Assembly: GCA_963706535.1 (NCBI GenBank)
Contig: CAVPMU010000004.1
Coordinates: forward strand, 62,001 to 126,000
Source of the DNA: RPQJ01 sp963706535
GTDB lineage: Bacteria; Pseudomonadota; Gammaproteobacteria; Steroidobacterales; Steroidobacteraceae
DNA: 64,000 nucleotides
Reading direction: 5' to 3'
A program made the position numbers and the translations under genes. The notes below the pieces were generated by a model that was not told where the DNA came from, did not search any database, and was given only the letters and a program-made list of their open reading frames with translations. Shown here in pieces: positions 52,451-62,634 of this stretch. Position 1 is the stretch's first letter; each line of letters opens with the position of its first letter.

Positions 52451-54376
52451 TCATACCTCCAAACTAATACGGCCGTGGCTCGCGACTTCCTCGGCAAGCC
52501 TCACAGCGATCGTCTCGAGAGACATCGCTCCGAGATCCTTGCCGCTGCGCGTGCGCACGGCCAACGAATTCGACCCCGACTCGCGGTCTCCCGCGACCAG
52601 CAGGTACGGGACCCGCTGCAGGGTGTGCTCGCGGATTTTAAAGCCGACTTTCTCGTTACGCAAATCCGTTTCGACCCGAAGCCCCTGATTTTTCAGGAAT
52701 TCGGCCGCCCGGGCGCAATATTCAGCCTGTCCGTCGGTGATATTCATCACCACGGCCTGTACCGGGGCCAGCCAGGCCGGGAAACGCCCGGCGTGGTTTT
52801 CGATCAGGATGCCGATGAACCGCTCGAACGATCCCAGGATCGCCCGGTGCAGCATGACCGGCCGGTGCGGCGCGCCATCCTCGCCGATGTACTCGGCCCC
52901 GAGGCGCTCCGGCAGGATGAAGTCCACCTGCAGCGTGCCGCACTGCCAGTCGCGCCCGATCGCGTCGCGCAGCACGAATTCGAGCTTCGGACCATAGAAA
53001 GCGCCCTCGCCCGGGTTCAGCGTGTACTCAAGGCCCGCGACCTCGACGGCGCTCCGGAGGGCCTCCTCGGCCCGGTCCCAGGTAGCTTCGCTGCCGGCAC
53101 GCTTGGCCGGGCGATCCGAGAACTTGACCGCGATCTCCGTGAAGCCGAAGTCCGCGTACACGCTCTTCAGCAGGTCGCAGAAGGCCACCGTCTCGGAGTT
53201 GATCTGCGCCTCGGTGCAGAAGATGTGCGCGTCGTCCTGCGTGAACGCACGGACCCGCATCAGCCCGTGCAGCGCGCCCGACGGCTCGTTGCGGTGGCAG
53301 GCGCCGAACTCCGCCATGCGCAGCGGCAGGTCGCGATACGACTTGATGCCCTGGCGATAGATCAGCACGTGACCCGGGCAGTTCATCGGCTTGACCGCGA
53401 GGGTGCGCTCCTCGGACTTGGCGATGAACATGTACGGGGCGTAGTTCTCCCAGTGCCCGGACTTCTCCCAGAGGGCGCGATCGATCAGCTGCGGCGTGCG
53501 CACCTCGACGTAGCCCTGCTCGGCCAGCCGGCCGCGCATGTAATCCTCGATCGTGCGCCACAGCGTCCAGCCCCTCGGGTGCCAGAAGACGCTGCCGACG
53601 GCCTCTTCCTGAGTGTGGAACAGGCCGAGCTCCCGCCCGACGCGGCGGTGGTCGCGCTTCTCGGCTTCCTCGAGGCGCGTGAGATAGGCCTTGAGGCTTT
53701 TCTCGTCGGGCCAGGCCGTGCCGTAGATGCGCTGGAGCATCTCGTTCTTCGAGTCGCCGCGCCAGTAGGCGCCCGCGACCTTCATCAGCTTGAAGGCGCC
53801 GAGCTTGCCGGTGCTCGGCACGTGCGGGCCGCGGCAGAGGTCGAACCACTCGCCCTGCCCGTACAGGCTGATGTCCTCGCCCGCGGGAATGCTCGCGATG
53901 ATCTCGGCCTTGTAATGCTCGCCGATGCGCTTGAAGGTCTCGACCGCCTTGTCCCGTGGCATGACACGGCGGCTCACGGGCAGGTCCGCCTTCGCGAGTT
54001 CGTGCATCTTCGCCTCGAACTTCTCGAGGTCCTCCGGCGTGAAGGGCCGGCTGAAGGCGAAATCGTAGTAGAAGCCGTCCTCGATCACCGGGCCGATCGT
54101 CACCTGCGCTTCCGGATAGACGGACTGCACGGCCTGCGCGAGCAGGTGTGCGGTCGAGTGACGAAGGATCTCGAGACCCTCTGGATCGCGGGACGTGACG
54201 ATGGCGAGCCCAACGTCTCCCTCGATGAGGTACGAGGTATCGACCAGCCGGCCGTCCACCTTGCCGGCGAGCGCCGCCTTGGCGAGGCCAGGGCCGATGT
54301 CGGCCGCCACCTGCGCCACCGTCACCGGCTCGGCATAGGTTCGCTGGCTGCCATCGGGCAGGGTTATGACGGGCAT
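52451..54376 (-). CDS. thrS: Threonine-tRNA ligase
   Basis: A 641-residue class II synthetase: TGS domain (residues 1-62), editing domain with HSTAHLLAQAV near residue 73, catalytic core with zinc ligand cysteine in MNCPGHVL near residue 333 and RMAEFGACHRNEPSG near 357, and a C-terminal anticodon-binding domain. The ATG at 54376 (AAGGA upstream) is preferred to a longer frame crossing the tRNA-Val gene. It is followed by infC with four bases between the frames. Confidence 0.97.
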   Translation of the reverse strand: MPVITLPDGSQRTYAEPVTVAQVAADIGPGLAKAALAGKVDGRLVDTSYLIEGDVGLAIVTSRDPEGLEILRHSTAHLLAQAVQSVYPEAQVTIGPVIEDGFYYDFAFSRPFTPEDLEKFEAKMHELAKADLPVSRRVMPRDKAVETFKRIGEHYKAEIIASIPAGEDISLYGQGEWFDLCRGPHVPSTGKLGAFKLMKVAGAYWRGDSKNEMLQRIYGTAWPDEKSLKAYLTRLEEAEKRDHRRVGRELGLFHTQEEAVGSVFWHPRGWTLWRTIEDYMRGRLAEQGYVEVRTPQLIDRALWEKSGHWENYAPYMFIAKSEERTLAVKPMNCPGHVLIYRQGIKSYRDLPLRMAEFGACHRNEPSGALHGLMRVRAFTQDDAHIFCTEAQINSETVAFCDLLKSVYADFGFTEIAVKFSDRPAKRAGSEATWDRAEEALRSAVEVAGLEYTLNPGEGAFYGPKLEFVLRDAIGRDWQCGTLQVDFILPERLGAEYIGEDGAPHRPVMLHRAILGSFERFIGILIENHAGRFPAWLAPVQAVVMNITDGQAEYCARAAEFLKNQGLRVETDLRNEKVGFKIREHTLQRVPYLLVAGDRESGSNSLAVRTRSGKDLGAMSLETIAVRLAEEVASHGRISLEV

Positions 54377-54400
54377 GTTGGTCCTTGGCTGGTCAGGGTC

Positions 54401-54475
54401 TGGTGGGCGCACGTGGGATCGAACCACGGACCCCTACCATGTCAAGGTAGTGCTCTACCGCTGAGCTATGCGCCC
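54401..54475 (-). tRNA. tRNA-Val (anticodon GAC)
   Basis: Minus-strand cloverleaf starting GGGCGCATAGCTCAGCGG. The anticodon stem is CTACC/GGTAG around the loop TTGACAT (anticodon GAC). The T-arm has GGTTCGATCC, the acceptor GGGCGC pairs with GCGCCC, and CCA is encoded. It lies 24 bases upstream of the thrS start, on the same strand. Confidence 0.97.
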
Positions 54476-54523
54476 TCAAACGAGCCGCGAAGAATACATT
54501 AGGCAGAGGGAGGAAGGGAAGAA

Positions 54524-54586
54524 GGCTGTGGGCTGTGGGTCGGAGCGCCTTCCGGACCCACAGCCCACAGCCCACGGCCCACAGCC
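54524..54586. repeat. Heptamer array E: two GGCTGTG units facing four CACAGCC units
   Basis: Two exact GGCTGTG units (54524-54537) face four CACAGCC units (54559-54586, the third reading CACGGCC). The 21-base centre can itself form a short hairpin. The structure lies between the peroxidase stop and tRNA-Val, where a terminator would be expected. Confidence 0.92.
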
Positions 54587-54605
54587 TCTTGGCGATCAGC
54601 CTCTA

Positions 54606-55643
54606 TCAGTCGATCAAGTCGCCTGGCGTCGGCGGCAACCGTGGCATTTCCTGCGTCGGGAACGGCCCGGTGAGCGCCTCGAGGAACGATACGATGTCGG
54701 CGACCTGGGCGTCGGCCAGGGTCGCATTCAGCTGCGTGCTCGCCATGATGCGCACCGACTCGCCAATCGAGTGGATCTGTCCATTGTGGAAATACGGCGC
54801 CGTATAGACGAGGTTGCGCAGGCCTGGGACCCGCCACATGTTCCTGTCCGCTTCAGCCTTGGTCACGCTCTCGCGACCGGTGTCGCTCAGGAAATCGTAT
54901 TTCGCCACGTAGGGGCTGTCCGGGAAGGTCGGGAACTTCATCAGGAAGGCCGTGCCTGCCGGCAATGGCGGGCCGGCGAACGTCGGGCCCTGGTGGCAGC
55001 TGGTGCAGCCCACGTCGGCAAAGGCCTGCAGGCCGCGGGCCTGCTGCTCCGTCAACGCCCTCTTGTCCCCCTTTGCATACTTGTCATACGCGCTGTTCGG
55101 AGTGATCAGCGTGCGCTCGTAGGCAGCGATGGCCCGGGCGGCGTTGTCCATGGTCACCACGTCCCCTGTCCCGAACGCCTTCTCGAAGTAGGGCTTGTAG
55201 CCGGGGATGTTCCGAATGCGGCCGATGACCGCATCGAGGTTGGGCATGCCCATCTCGATCGGGTTCGCGGGCGGCCCCTTCGCCTGGTCCTCGAGCGTCG
55301 CCGCGCGACCATCCCAGAACTGGCTCGACAGGAAGGCCGCGTTCCACACCGACGGTGCATTGCGGCCGCCAAAATGTCCGTGCACGCCGATGGAAGTCGG
55401 CCGGTGATCGTCGCCGCCTTCCATGACGTTGTGGCACGAGAAGCAGGACACGTTGCCGCTCGACGACATGCGCGTGTCGAAGTACAGCATCTTGCCGAGT
55501 TCGACCTTGGCCGGCGTGGTCAGGTTGTCGGCGGGCGCCGGGGCCACGTCCGGCAGGGGCTGCCAGTCAGCCGCGGCAGCCGCACCGGCTGCAATGAACA
55601 GGCTCGAGCTGAGGAGGATCGACGAAATCGTTGCTGGTCGCAT
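54606..55643 (-). CDS. Di-heme cytochrome c peroxidase family protein
   Basis: A periplasmic CcpA/MauG-type protein of 345 residues. The signal peptide covers residues 1-25. Two heme-c motifs are present: CFSCH near residue 67 and CTSCH near residue 213. PTSIGVHGHFGGRNAPSVWNAAF and FWDGRAATLEDQAKGP (near residue 110) match bacterial cytochrome c peroxidases, and MGMPNLDAVIGRI supports this. The probable role is hydrogen peroxide reduction with electrons from c-type cytochromes. Confidence 0.94.
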   Translation of the reverse strand: MRPATISSILLSSSLFIAAGAAAAADWQPLPDVAPAPADNLTTPAKVELGKMLYFDTRMSSSGNVSCFSCHNVMEGGDDHRPTSIGVHGHFGGRNAPSVWNAAFLSSQFWDGRAATLEDQAKGPPANPIEMGMPNLDAVIGRIRNIPGYKPYFEKAFGTGDVVTMDNAARAIAAYERTLITPNSAYDKYAKGDKRALTEQQARGLQAFADVGCTSCHQGPTFAGPPLPAGTAFLMKFPTFPDSPYVAKYDFLSDTGRESVTKAEADRNMWRVPGLRNLVYTAPYFHNGQIHSIGESVRIMASTQLNATLADAQVADIVSFLEALTGPFPTQEMPRLPPTPGDLID

Positions 55644-55724
55644 GAGTCACTCTCTCCAGAGGGTTGTGACTCGTGACGCTAGTCCGATTGCCGGCGGCGT
55701 ATAAGTCGGGAAAATACGGCGGGA

Positions 55725-57749
<2,025 letters not shown>

Positions 57750-57832
57750 GGCCGTCGTGGTTTCGATCGTGCTTGGGACGTGCGGGCGAATCGCCTAAGA
57801 TACGCGTTCACCTTCCCTCCCGGAATACACAC

Positions 57833-59020
57833 GTGGCCGTCGTTCTCGCCGAGCGCTTGAAGCGCGTCAAGCCGTCCCCCACCGTCGCCCTCACCGGCCG
57901 AGTCGCGAAGCTCAAGGCCGAGGGCCGCGACATCATCGGCCTCGGCGTGGGCGAGCCCGACTTCGACACCCCGGCGCACATCGCGGACGCCGGCGTCGAG
58001 GCCATCCGCAAGGGCTTCACGCGCTACACGGCGGTGGAAGGCATCCCGGACCTCAAGGACGCCATCATCGCGAAGTTCAAGCGCGACAACGGCATCGACT
58101 ACACCCGCCCGCAGATCCTGGTCTCGACCGGCGCCAAGCAGACCATCTACAACCTGTTCATGGCGACCATCGACCCGGGCGACGAGGTCATCATCCCGGC
58201 GCCGTACTGGGTCTCGTACCCCGACATCGCGCTCCTCGCCGAGGGCGTGCCGGTGACGCCGTACGCGGGCCCCGAGCAGGGCTACAAGATCACGCCGGCG
58301 CAGCTCGAGGCGGCGATAACGACCAAGACCCGCATCTTCATGTTGAACAGCCCGAGCAATCCGACCGGCGCCGCCTACACCAGCGCCGAGTTGCACGCGC
58401 TCGGCGCAGTGCTGCGCCGGCACCCGGACGTGCTGATCGCCACGGACGACATGTACGAGCACATCTACTGGGCGAAGGAGCCATTCGCGAGCTTCCTCAC
58501 CGCCTGCCCCGACCTCTACGGCCGCACCGTCACCATCAACGGCGTCTCGAAGAGCTACGCGATGACGGGCTGGCGCATCGGTTATTGCGGCGGGCCAGCA
58601 ACGATCGTGGATGCGATGTCGACGATCCAGAGCCAGAGCACCTCCAATCCCTCCTCCATCGCGCAGAAGGCCGCGGTGGTGGCGCTGAACGGCGACCAGT
58701 CCTGCGTTGCCGAGATGAACCGTCACTTCAAGGAGCGGCACGACTTCTTCAATGCCGGCCTGAACGCCCTGCCCGGCTTCCGGGTGCTGCCCGCCGCGGG
58801 CACGTTCTATGCGTTCTGCGACGTTTCGGGCGCCATCGCCAACCTCGGCCTGGCCGACGACCACGAATTTGCCGAGTTCCTGCTCGAGAAGGCGGGTGTG
58901 GCGGGCGTCCCCGGCACCGCATTCGGGGCGCCGGGGCACATGCGGTTCTCGTTCGCGGTGAGCATGCAGACGCTGGAAAAGGCCCTGGAGCGCATGGGCA
59001 AGGCGCTCCGCGGCGGCTGA
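57833..59020 (+). CDS. Aspartate-type aminotransferase (class I, subgroup Ib)
   Basis: A PLP transaminase of 395 residues. The cofactor lysine is in GVSKSYAMTGWRIGY near residue 237. NSPSNPTGAAY near residue 174 and the N-terminal GLGVGEPDFDTP near residue 40 are typical of bacterial subgroup Ib aspartate aminotransferases (AspB/AatA type). The GTG at 57833 is chosen because CGGAA lies upstream and the conserved N-terminus follows; an ATG 31 codons earlier overlaps uvrB and adds no family sequence. It likely serves aspartate and possibly prephenate. Confidence 0.92.
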   Translation: MAVVLAERLKRVKPSPTVALTGRVAKLKAEGRDIIGLGVGEPDFDTPAHIADAGVEAIRKGFTRYTAVEGIPDLKDAIIAKFKRDNGIDYTRPQILVSTGAKQTIYNLFMATIDPGDEVIIPAPYWVSYPDIALLAEGVPVTPYAGPEQGYKITPAQLEAAITTKTRIFMLNSPSNPTGAAYTSAELHALGAVLRRHPDVLIATDDMYEHIYWAKEPFASFLTACPDLYGRTVTINGVSKSYAMTGWRIGYCGGPATIVDAMSTIQSQSTSNPSSIAQKAAVVALNGDQSCVAEMNRHFKERHDFFNAGLNALPGFRVLPAAGTFYAFCDVSGAIANLGLADDHEFAEFLLEKAGVAGVPGTAFGAPGHMRFSFAVSMQTLEKALERMGKALRGG

Positions 59021-59072
59021 CCGGTTCCTTGACTACCGGGCGCGCAATCCGGACAATTCCGCGCCCTCCGGT

Positions 59073-59147
59073 TCCGACATAGCTCAGCGGTAGAGCAGCT
59101 GACTGTTAATCAGCGGGTCCCTGGTTCGAATCCAGGTGTCGGAGCCA
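59073..59147 (+). tRNA. tRNA-Asn (anticodon GTT)
   Basis: Cloverleaf starting TCCGACATAGCTCAGCGG. The anticodon stem GCTGA/TCAGC encloses CTGTTAA (anticodon GTT). The T-arm has GGTTCGAATCC, the acceptor TCCGACA pairs with TGTCGGA, and CCA is encoded. Confidence 0.97.
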
Positions 59148-59754
59148 ATTCACCCAGGGTCCTTCACCACGCCGCCTGCCAAGGCCGAGTCCGGCCAGGC
59201 CGAAGGCGAGCAGCACTAGCGTACCGGGTTCGGGAACGGGTACGGGCACGAGGCCCGCGAGCTGACAACGTAGTTCCGTTCTGCACCGTGAAGTCGTAGG
59301 TGGCCAAGCCGCCCGCCGTTCCCACTCTGTCAGCCGGATACGAGATTCCGACTTCGTTATAGAGCGTGGCGACGCCAAAGCCGGAACTGCCGACCGCAAA
59401 CGGCGTCAGCACGATGCGCAGGTTCGGGGATCCAACGCATCCCAGCGTGAGCCACGGGTTGGAGTCGAAGTCACCGACGCCCGCCACGTTCAACAGGACT
59501 TGGCTCTCCAAGGCCCACGACGCCAGTTCGGCGTCGGCGGCGGTGCCGAATGCGAAGTCGGCGGGCGAGTCACAGCCGTCGAACAACGCGATGCAGGTGC
59601 CATCGACGAACTCGACGTCGTAAAGCGTGCCACCGACGTTGACGCCCGTGGCACCGGTCAGCACGCCGCCTGTCACCTGCAGGGTCATGGCCGGTGCCGC
59701 AATTGGCCCCGCAAGCAACCCCGCTGCCAGCAGGCCCAGGATCCTGGATTTCAT
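59148..59754 (-). pseudogene. PEP-CTERM sorted protein, frameshifted near its 3' end
   Basis: The N-terminal frame encodes a signal peptide (MKSRILGLLAAGLLAG...) and about 165 residues of a beta-rich exported protein (VGGTLYDVEFVDGTCIALF). The sorting signal VPEPGTLVLLAFGLAGLGLG with a closing RRR lies in another frame just downstream. Removing one G from the GGG run (CCC at 59254-59256 on the plus strand) joins them. PEP-CTERM proteins are processed by an exosortase and retained or displayed at the envelope; no exosortase gene lies in the window. Without the repair the protein loses its anchor. The joined frame would run on toward tRNA-Asn, so the true end is unclear. Confidence 0.75.
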
Positions 59755-59916
59755 TGTTGCTCCCCTTCCTGCGAGTTCACCCCGTTGTATGCAAGAGCGA
59801 GATTGGAGCGAGAATCCGCCATCTGGCGCCCGCGACGCCGCAGTCCGCAAGCCGGGCGGGGTCCAACCAGTGTTTCGTGCAATGATCCGGGCAGCATTAC
59901 GGGGGAGACATAATCA

Positions 59917-61092
59917 ATGCCACAAGCGGCACTGGCAGCCCTGGTCCTTTTCACGGCTGCGACCACCTTTGCGGCCGATGCGCCGCCACCGAACGAGGCG
60001 CTTGGCAGCATCCTGTTCTGGACACCGACGCAGCAGGAGACCGGCTACCGCAGCATCGAGAACATCTTCCCGACCCGGGTGATCAAGGCCGGCACGAGCG
60101 CCTACCCGCTGCCGGTCGCGGGCGATGCGTTCGACGTGAGCTACGGCTTCCGCGGCGTGCAGTGGACGACCGACTCGTTCATGAAAGCCAACCGGGTATC
60201 GGGCCTGCTCATCATCAAGGACGGCCGGATCGTCCTCGAGCGCTACGGTCTCGGGCGCACGGCCGCGGATCGCTGGACCTCGTTCTCGGTCGGCAAGTCG
60301 GTGACGGCGACGCTGATCGGCGCCGCGATCCAGGATGGCAGCATCAAGAGCCTCGAGGCGGGTGTCACCGACTACCTGCCGGGTTTGAAAGGCAGCACCT
60401 ATGAAGGCGTGACGATCCGTCACCTGCTCACGATGACGAGTGGCGTGAAGTGGAACGAGGACTACGCCGATCCTAACTCCGACGTGGCCCTCTTCGCGGC
60501 TGGCGCGCCGGGTCCGGACGGCGAGAACCCCATCGTCGCCTACATGGCGAAGCTGCCACGCGAGGCCGCGCCGGGCACGAAGTTCGTCTACAAGACCGGC
60601 GAGAGCGACCTGATCGGCGTGCTGCTCGAGCGCGCGACCGGCAAGCGCCCCGCGGAGTACCTGTCGGAGAAGATCTGGTCGAAGTTCGGCATGGAGCAGG
60701 ACGGCCTGTGGATGCTCGACCGCGCGGGCGTGGAACTCGGCGGCTGCTGCATCTCGATGACCTTGCGCGACTACGGCCGCTTCGGCCTCTTCATCCTGAA
60801 CGGCGGTGTCGCGGGCGGCGAGCAGGTCGTGCCGGCCGACTTCCTCGCACAGGCGACCCGCTCGCAGGTCAAGAGCCACATCCCCATCTACGACTACGGC
60901 TTCCAGTGGTGGATACACCCGGACGGTGCGTACGAGGCGAGCGGCATCTTCGGCCAGTCGATCTACGTCGTTCCCGCGGAAAAGCTGGTCATCGTCACCA
61001 ACAGCGCGTGGGCACAGGCGGAAATGATGGAGATGTACGCCAACAAGGATGTCTATGTGGAGGCGGTGCGGCGGGCGCTCGGAGGACGGTGA
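59917..61092 (+). CDS. Serine hydrolase of the beta-lactamase (class C / penicillin-binding) fold
   Basis: A 391-residue exported protein: signal peptide at residues 1-20, then the SxxK nucleophile motif SFSVGKS near residue 126. The second motif position reads YKTGESD near residue 228 where YxN or YxS is usual, and the third motif region is GIFGQSIYV in place of HTG. IRHLLTMTSGVKWNEDY near residue 165 is typical of esterase/6-aminohexanoate-hydrolase-like members. Antibiotic hydrolysis should not be assumed. Its stop overlaps the next gene by one base. Confidence 0.88.
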   Translation: MPQAALAALVLFTAATTFAADAPPPNEALGSILFWTPTQQETGYRSIENIFPTRVIKAGTSAYPLPVAGDAFDVSYGFRGVQWTTDSFMKANRVSGLLIIKDGRIVLERYGLGRTAADRWTSFSVGKSVTATLIGAAIQDGSIKSLEAGVTDYLPGLKGSTYEGVTIRHLLTMTSGVKWNEDYADPNSDVALFAAGAPGPDGENPIVAYMAKLPREAAPGTKFVYKTGESDLIGVLLERATGKRPAEYLSEKIWSKFGMEQDGLWMLDRAGVELGGCCISMTLRDYGRFGLFILNGGVAGGEQVVPADFLAQATRSQVKSHIPIYDYGFQWWIHPDGAYEASGIFGQSIYVVPAEKLVIVTNSAWAQAEMMEMYANKDVYVEAVRRALGGR

Positions 61093-61511
61093 TGACGGAC
61101 GGTTCCAAACGCGGCTCGCGCTGGCGACTCGTACACGACGTCGTCGTGTTCCAGGTGAAACTGGGACTGGAAGCGATCCTCGACATCACGCTCATTCCGG
61201 TGTCGCTTGCAGCGGCGGGGCTGGACCTGGTGCTCGGGAACTGGCGACGCCCGCGACTGTTCCATGCCGTGCTGCGCTTCGGCGAGCGCTGCGAGCGCCG
61301 CATCGACCTGTGGGGCGCGGCGGCGGACGACGCGGATGTTTCGAAGTCGGAGGTCGATGCGGTCATACGCAGCATCGAGACCCTGATCCGCCAACCAGGT
61401 GCCGGACCGCAGAAGGTGCGTGACCTGCGGCGCTGGGCCGCGACGAAACTTGCGCCGGGTGGCGATGACGCGCCACCGCCTCCGAATCGCGGCGACGACA
61501 CTGGCGGCTGA
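61092..61511 (+). CDS. Small protein with one membrane segment, coupled to the hydrolase
   Basis: A 139-residue protein of unknown function. Residues 25-50 (LEAILDITLIPVSLAAAGLDL) form a hydrophobic segment. The rest is charged, with a helical stretch SKSEVDAVIRSIETLIRQ, and a Pro/Asp/Gly-rich tail. The ATG overlaps the stop of the upstream hydrolase gene (TGATG), so the two are translationally coupled. No family is recognised. Confidence 0.7.
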   Translation: MTDGSKRGSRWRLVHDVVVFQVKLGLEAILDITLIPVSLAAAGLDLVLGNWRRPRLFHAVLRFGERCERRIDLWGAAADDADVSKSEVDAVIRSIETLIRQPGAGPQKVRDLRRWAATKLAPGGDDAPPPPNRGDDTGG

Positions 61512-61546
61512 GCGCGCCGTGCGATAAGCGCCTGATGCCGCTTCGC

Positions 61547-61930
61547 TCAGCCTGCGATCGCCACCGCCAGCTTCACCAGCACCTTGTCTGCCGTCAGCAG
61601 CCGCAGTGTCTCCACCTCGCACTGCGCCAGCAGCAGTCGGTCGAACGGATCCGCGTGCGGCACGGCCACCTGCTCGATGGCGGCGGCGTGGCGAACGGTC
61701 ACGTCGAGCGTCCGGAACCCGGCCTCCTCGATCGCTGCCCCGAACCTCGCGAGCGGCTGCCCAAGCTCGTACTTGCCGAGCATGACCTTGATTGCGATCT
61801 CCCACACGCTCGCACAGCTCACCCAGCACTCATTGTCCGCATCCGCCAGTATTGCTCGCGCCTTGGGCGACAGCCGCGGGCTGTCGGCGAGGGCCCACAG
61901 CACCATGTGAGTATCGAGCATTACCCTCAC
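61547..61930 (-). CDS. PIN-domain toxin (VapC-like)
   Basis: A 127-residue PIN-domain ribonuclease. The acidic site is visible: the first aspartate in MLDTHMVLWAL, a glutamate in SVWEIAIKV near residue 44 and an aspartate in DPFDRLLLAQ near residue 95. VLWAL and the DPFDRLL pattern match the toxins paired with Phd/YefM-type antitoxins. Its start overlaps the antitoxin stop. Confidence 0.92.
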   Translation of the reverse strand: MRVMLDTHMVLWALADSPRLSPKARAILADADNECWVSCASVWEIAIKVMLGKYELGQPLARFGAAIEEAGFRTLDVTVRHAAAIEQVAVPHADPFDRLLLAQCEVETLRLLTADKVLVKLAVAIAG

Positions 61931-62178
61931 GGCTCGAGCCCACCGCCGAAGAGCCGATCGAGGTCCTTTCTGGACAACGGCCTGGCAATGTCCTCGACGA
62001 GCTTCTCGGGCAGCTTGCCCTTCAGCACGCCGAGCCTGATGCCGCGTTTCTTCTTCAGGCGTACCAGCTGCACCACGGGCTTGCCGGCACGTGCCAGCAC
62101 CACCGTCTCGCCCGATTCCGCGGCCTCGACGAGCTGCGACAGCGTCGTCTTCGCCTCGTGTATGTTGACCTTGCGCAT
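61927..62178 (-). CDS. Phd/YefM-family antitoxin
   Basis: An 83-residue antitoxin. The N-terminal DNA-binding fold begins MRKVNIHEAKTTLSQLVEAAE and includes GETVVLARAGKPVVQLV. The basic C-terminus (RLFGGGLEP end) should bind the PIN toxin encoded four bases earlier in overlap. A palindromic operator candidate lies 20-36 bases upstream. Confidence 0.93.
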   Translation of the reverse strand: MRKVNIHEAKTTLSQLVEAAESGETVVLARAGKPVVQLVRLKKKRGIRLGVLKGKLPEKLVEDIARPLSRKDLDRLFGGGLEP

Positions 62179-62197
62179 CGGAGTCTCCCGGTCGCGA

Positions 62198-62214
62198 TTA
62201 GCTAGCTTAGCTAA
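62198..62214 (-). promoter_or_regulatory. Operator of the first toxin-antitoxin pair
   Basis: A perfect inverted repeat, TTAGCTA-GCT-TAGCTAA, lies 20 bases before the antitoxin start. Phd-type antitoxins repress their own promoters through such sites. Confidence 0.6.
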
Positions 62215-62349
62215 CTGTACGCCAGCGCCTGGCTGGCCGCAACATACCCTGGCATGCCGGGTCGCGGCGTACCAGCCCGCGCGCCATCCTTTCTTTCAGC
62301 GAAGATTGCACTGCAGGCCACTGCGGGCCACTGCGGCCACGCCACCGCA

Positions 62350-62389
62350 TTGACCTGCCGTCAAGCTGGTGTACACTTTTGGTGTACAC
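62350..62389 (+). promoter_or_regulatory. Promoter and operator of the second toxin-antitoxin pair
   Basis: TTGACC (62350-62355), 16 bases, then TACACT (62372-62377). The palindrome GTGTACAC occurs twice, at 62369-62376 and 62382-62389, with starts 13 bases apart, covering the -10 box and the transcript start. This fits autorepression by the antitoxin encoded next. Confidence 0.65.
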
Positions 62390-62403
62390 TCTCTGGAACC
62401 ACC

Positions 62404-62634
62404 ATGAAGCACGTCGGCATCAAGCAGGCACGCGAGGCCTTCCCGGAACTGGTGCACCGCGCCGAGGCCGGGGAAGAGATCGTCATCACCCGCCAAGGCA
62501 AGGCTGTCGCGAGGCTCGTGGCCGCCACGCGCACGCCGCAAGCACTGCCGCCGCTGAGGGAGTTCCGTGATTCGCTCGGCACGGGCGGCACTCCCGCGGT
62601 CAAGCTGATCCGCGACGAGCGCAATGCCCGCTGA
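62404..62634 (+). CDS. Phd/YefM-family antitoxin (second pair)
   Basis: A 76-residue antitoxin: MKHVGIKQAREAFPELVHRAE, then GEEIVITRQGKAVARLVA. The C-terminal half is short and basic. It overlaps the PIN toxin gene that follows by 11 bases. It is only distantly similar to the antitoxin at 61927-62178, and the two operators differ, so the pairs are probably independent. Confidence 0.92.
   Translation: MKHVGIKQAREAFPELVHRAEAGEEIVITRQGKAVARLVAATRTPQALPPLREFRDSLGTGGTPAVKLIRDERNAR

Noticed and set aside
59073..59147. Coding extension of the PEP-CTERM frame across the tRNA-Asn gene
   Set aside because: The peptide there (HLDSNQGP) is the familiar antisense translation of a tRNA and not a protein segment.
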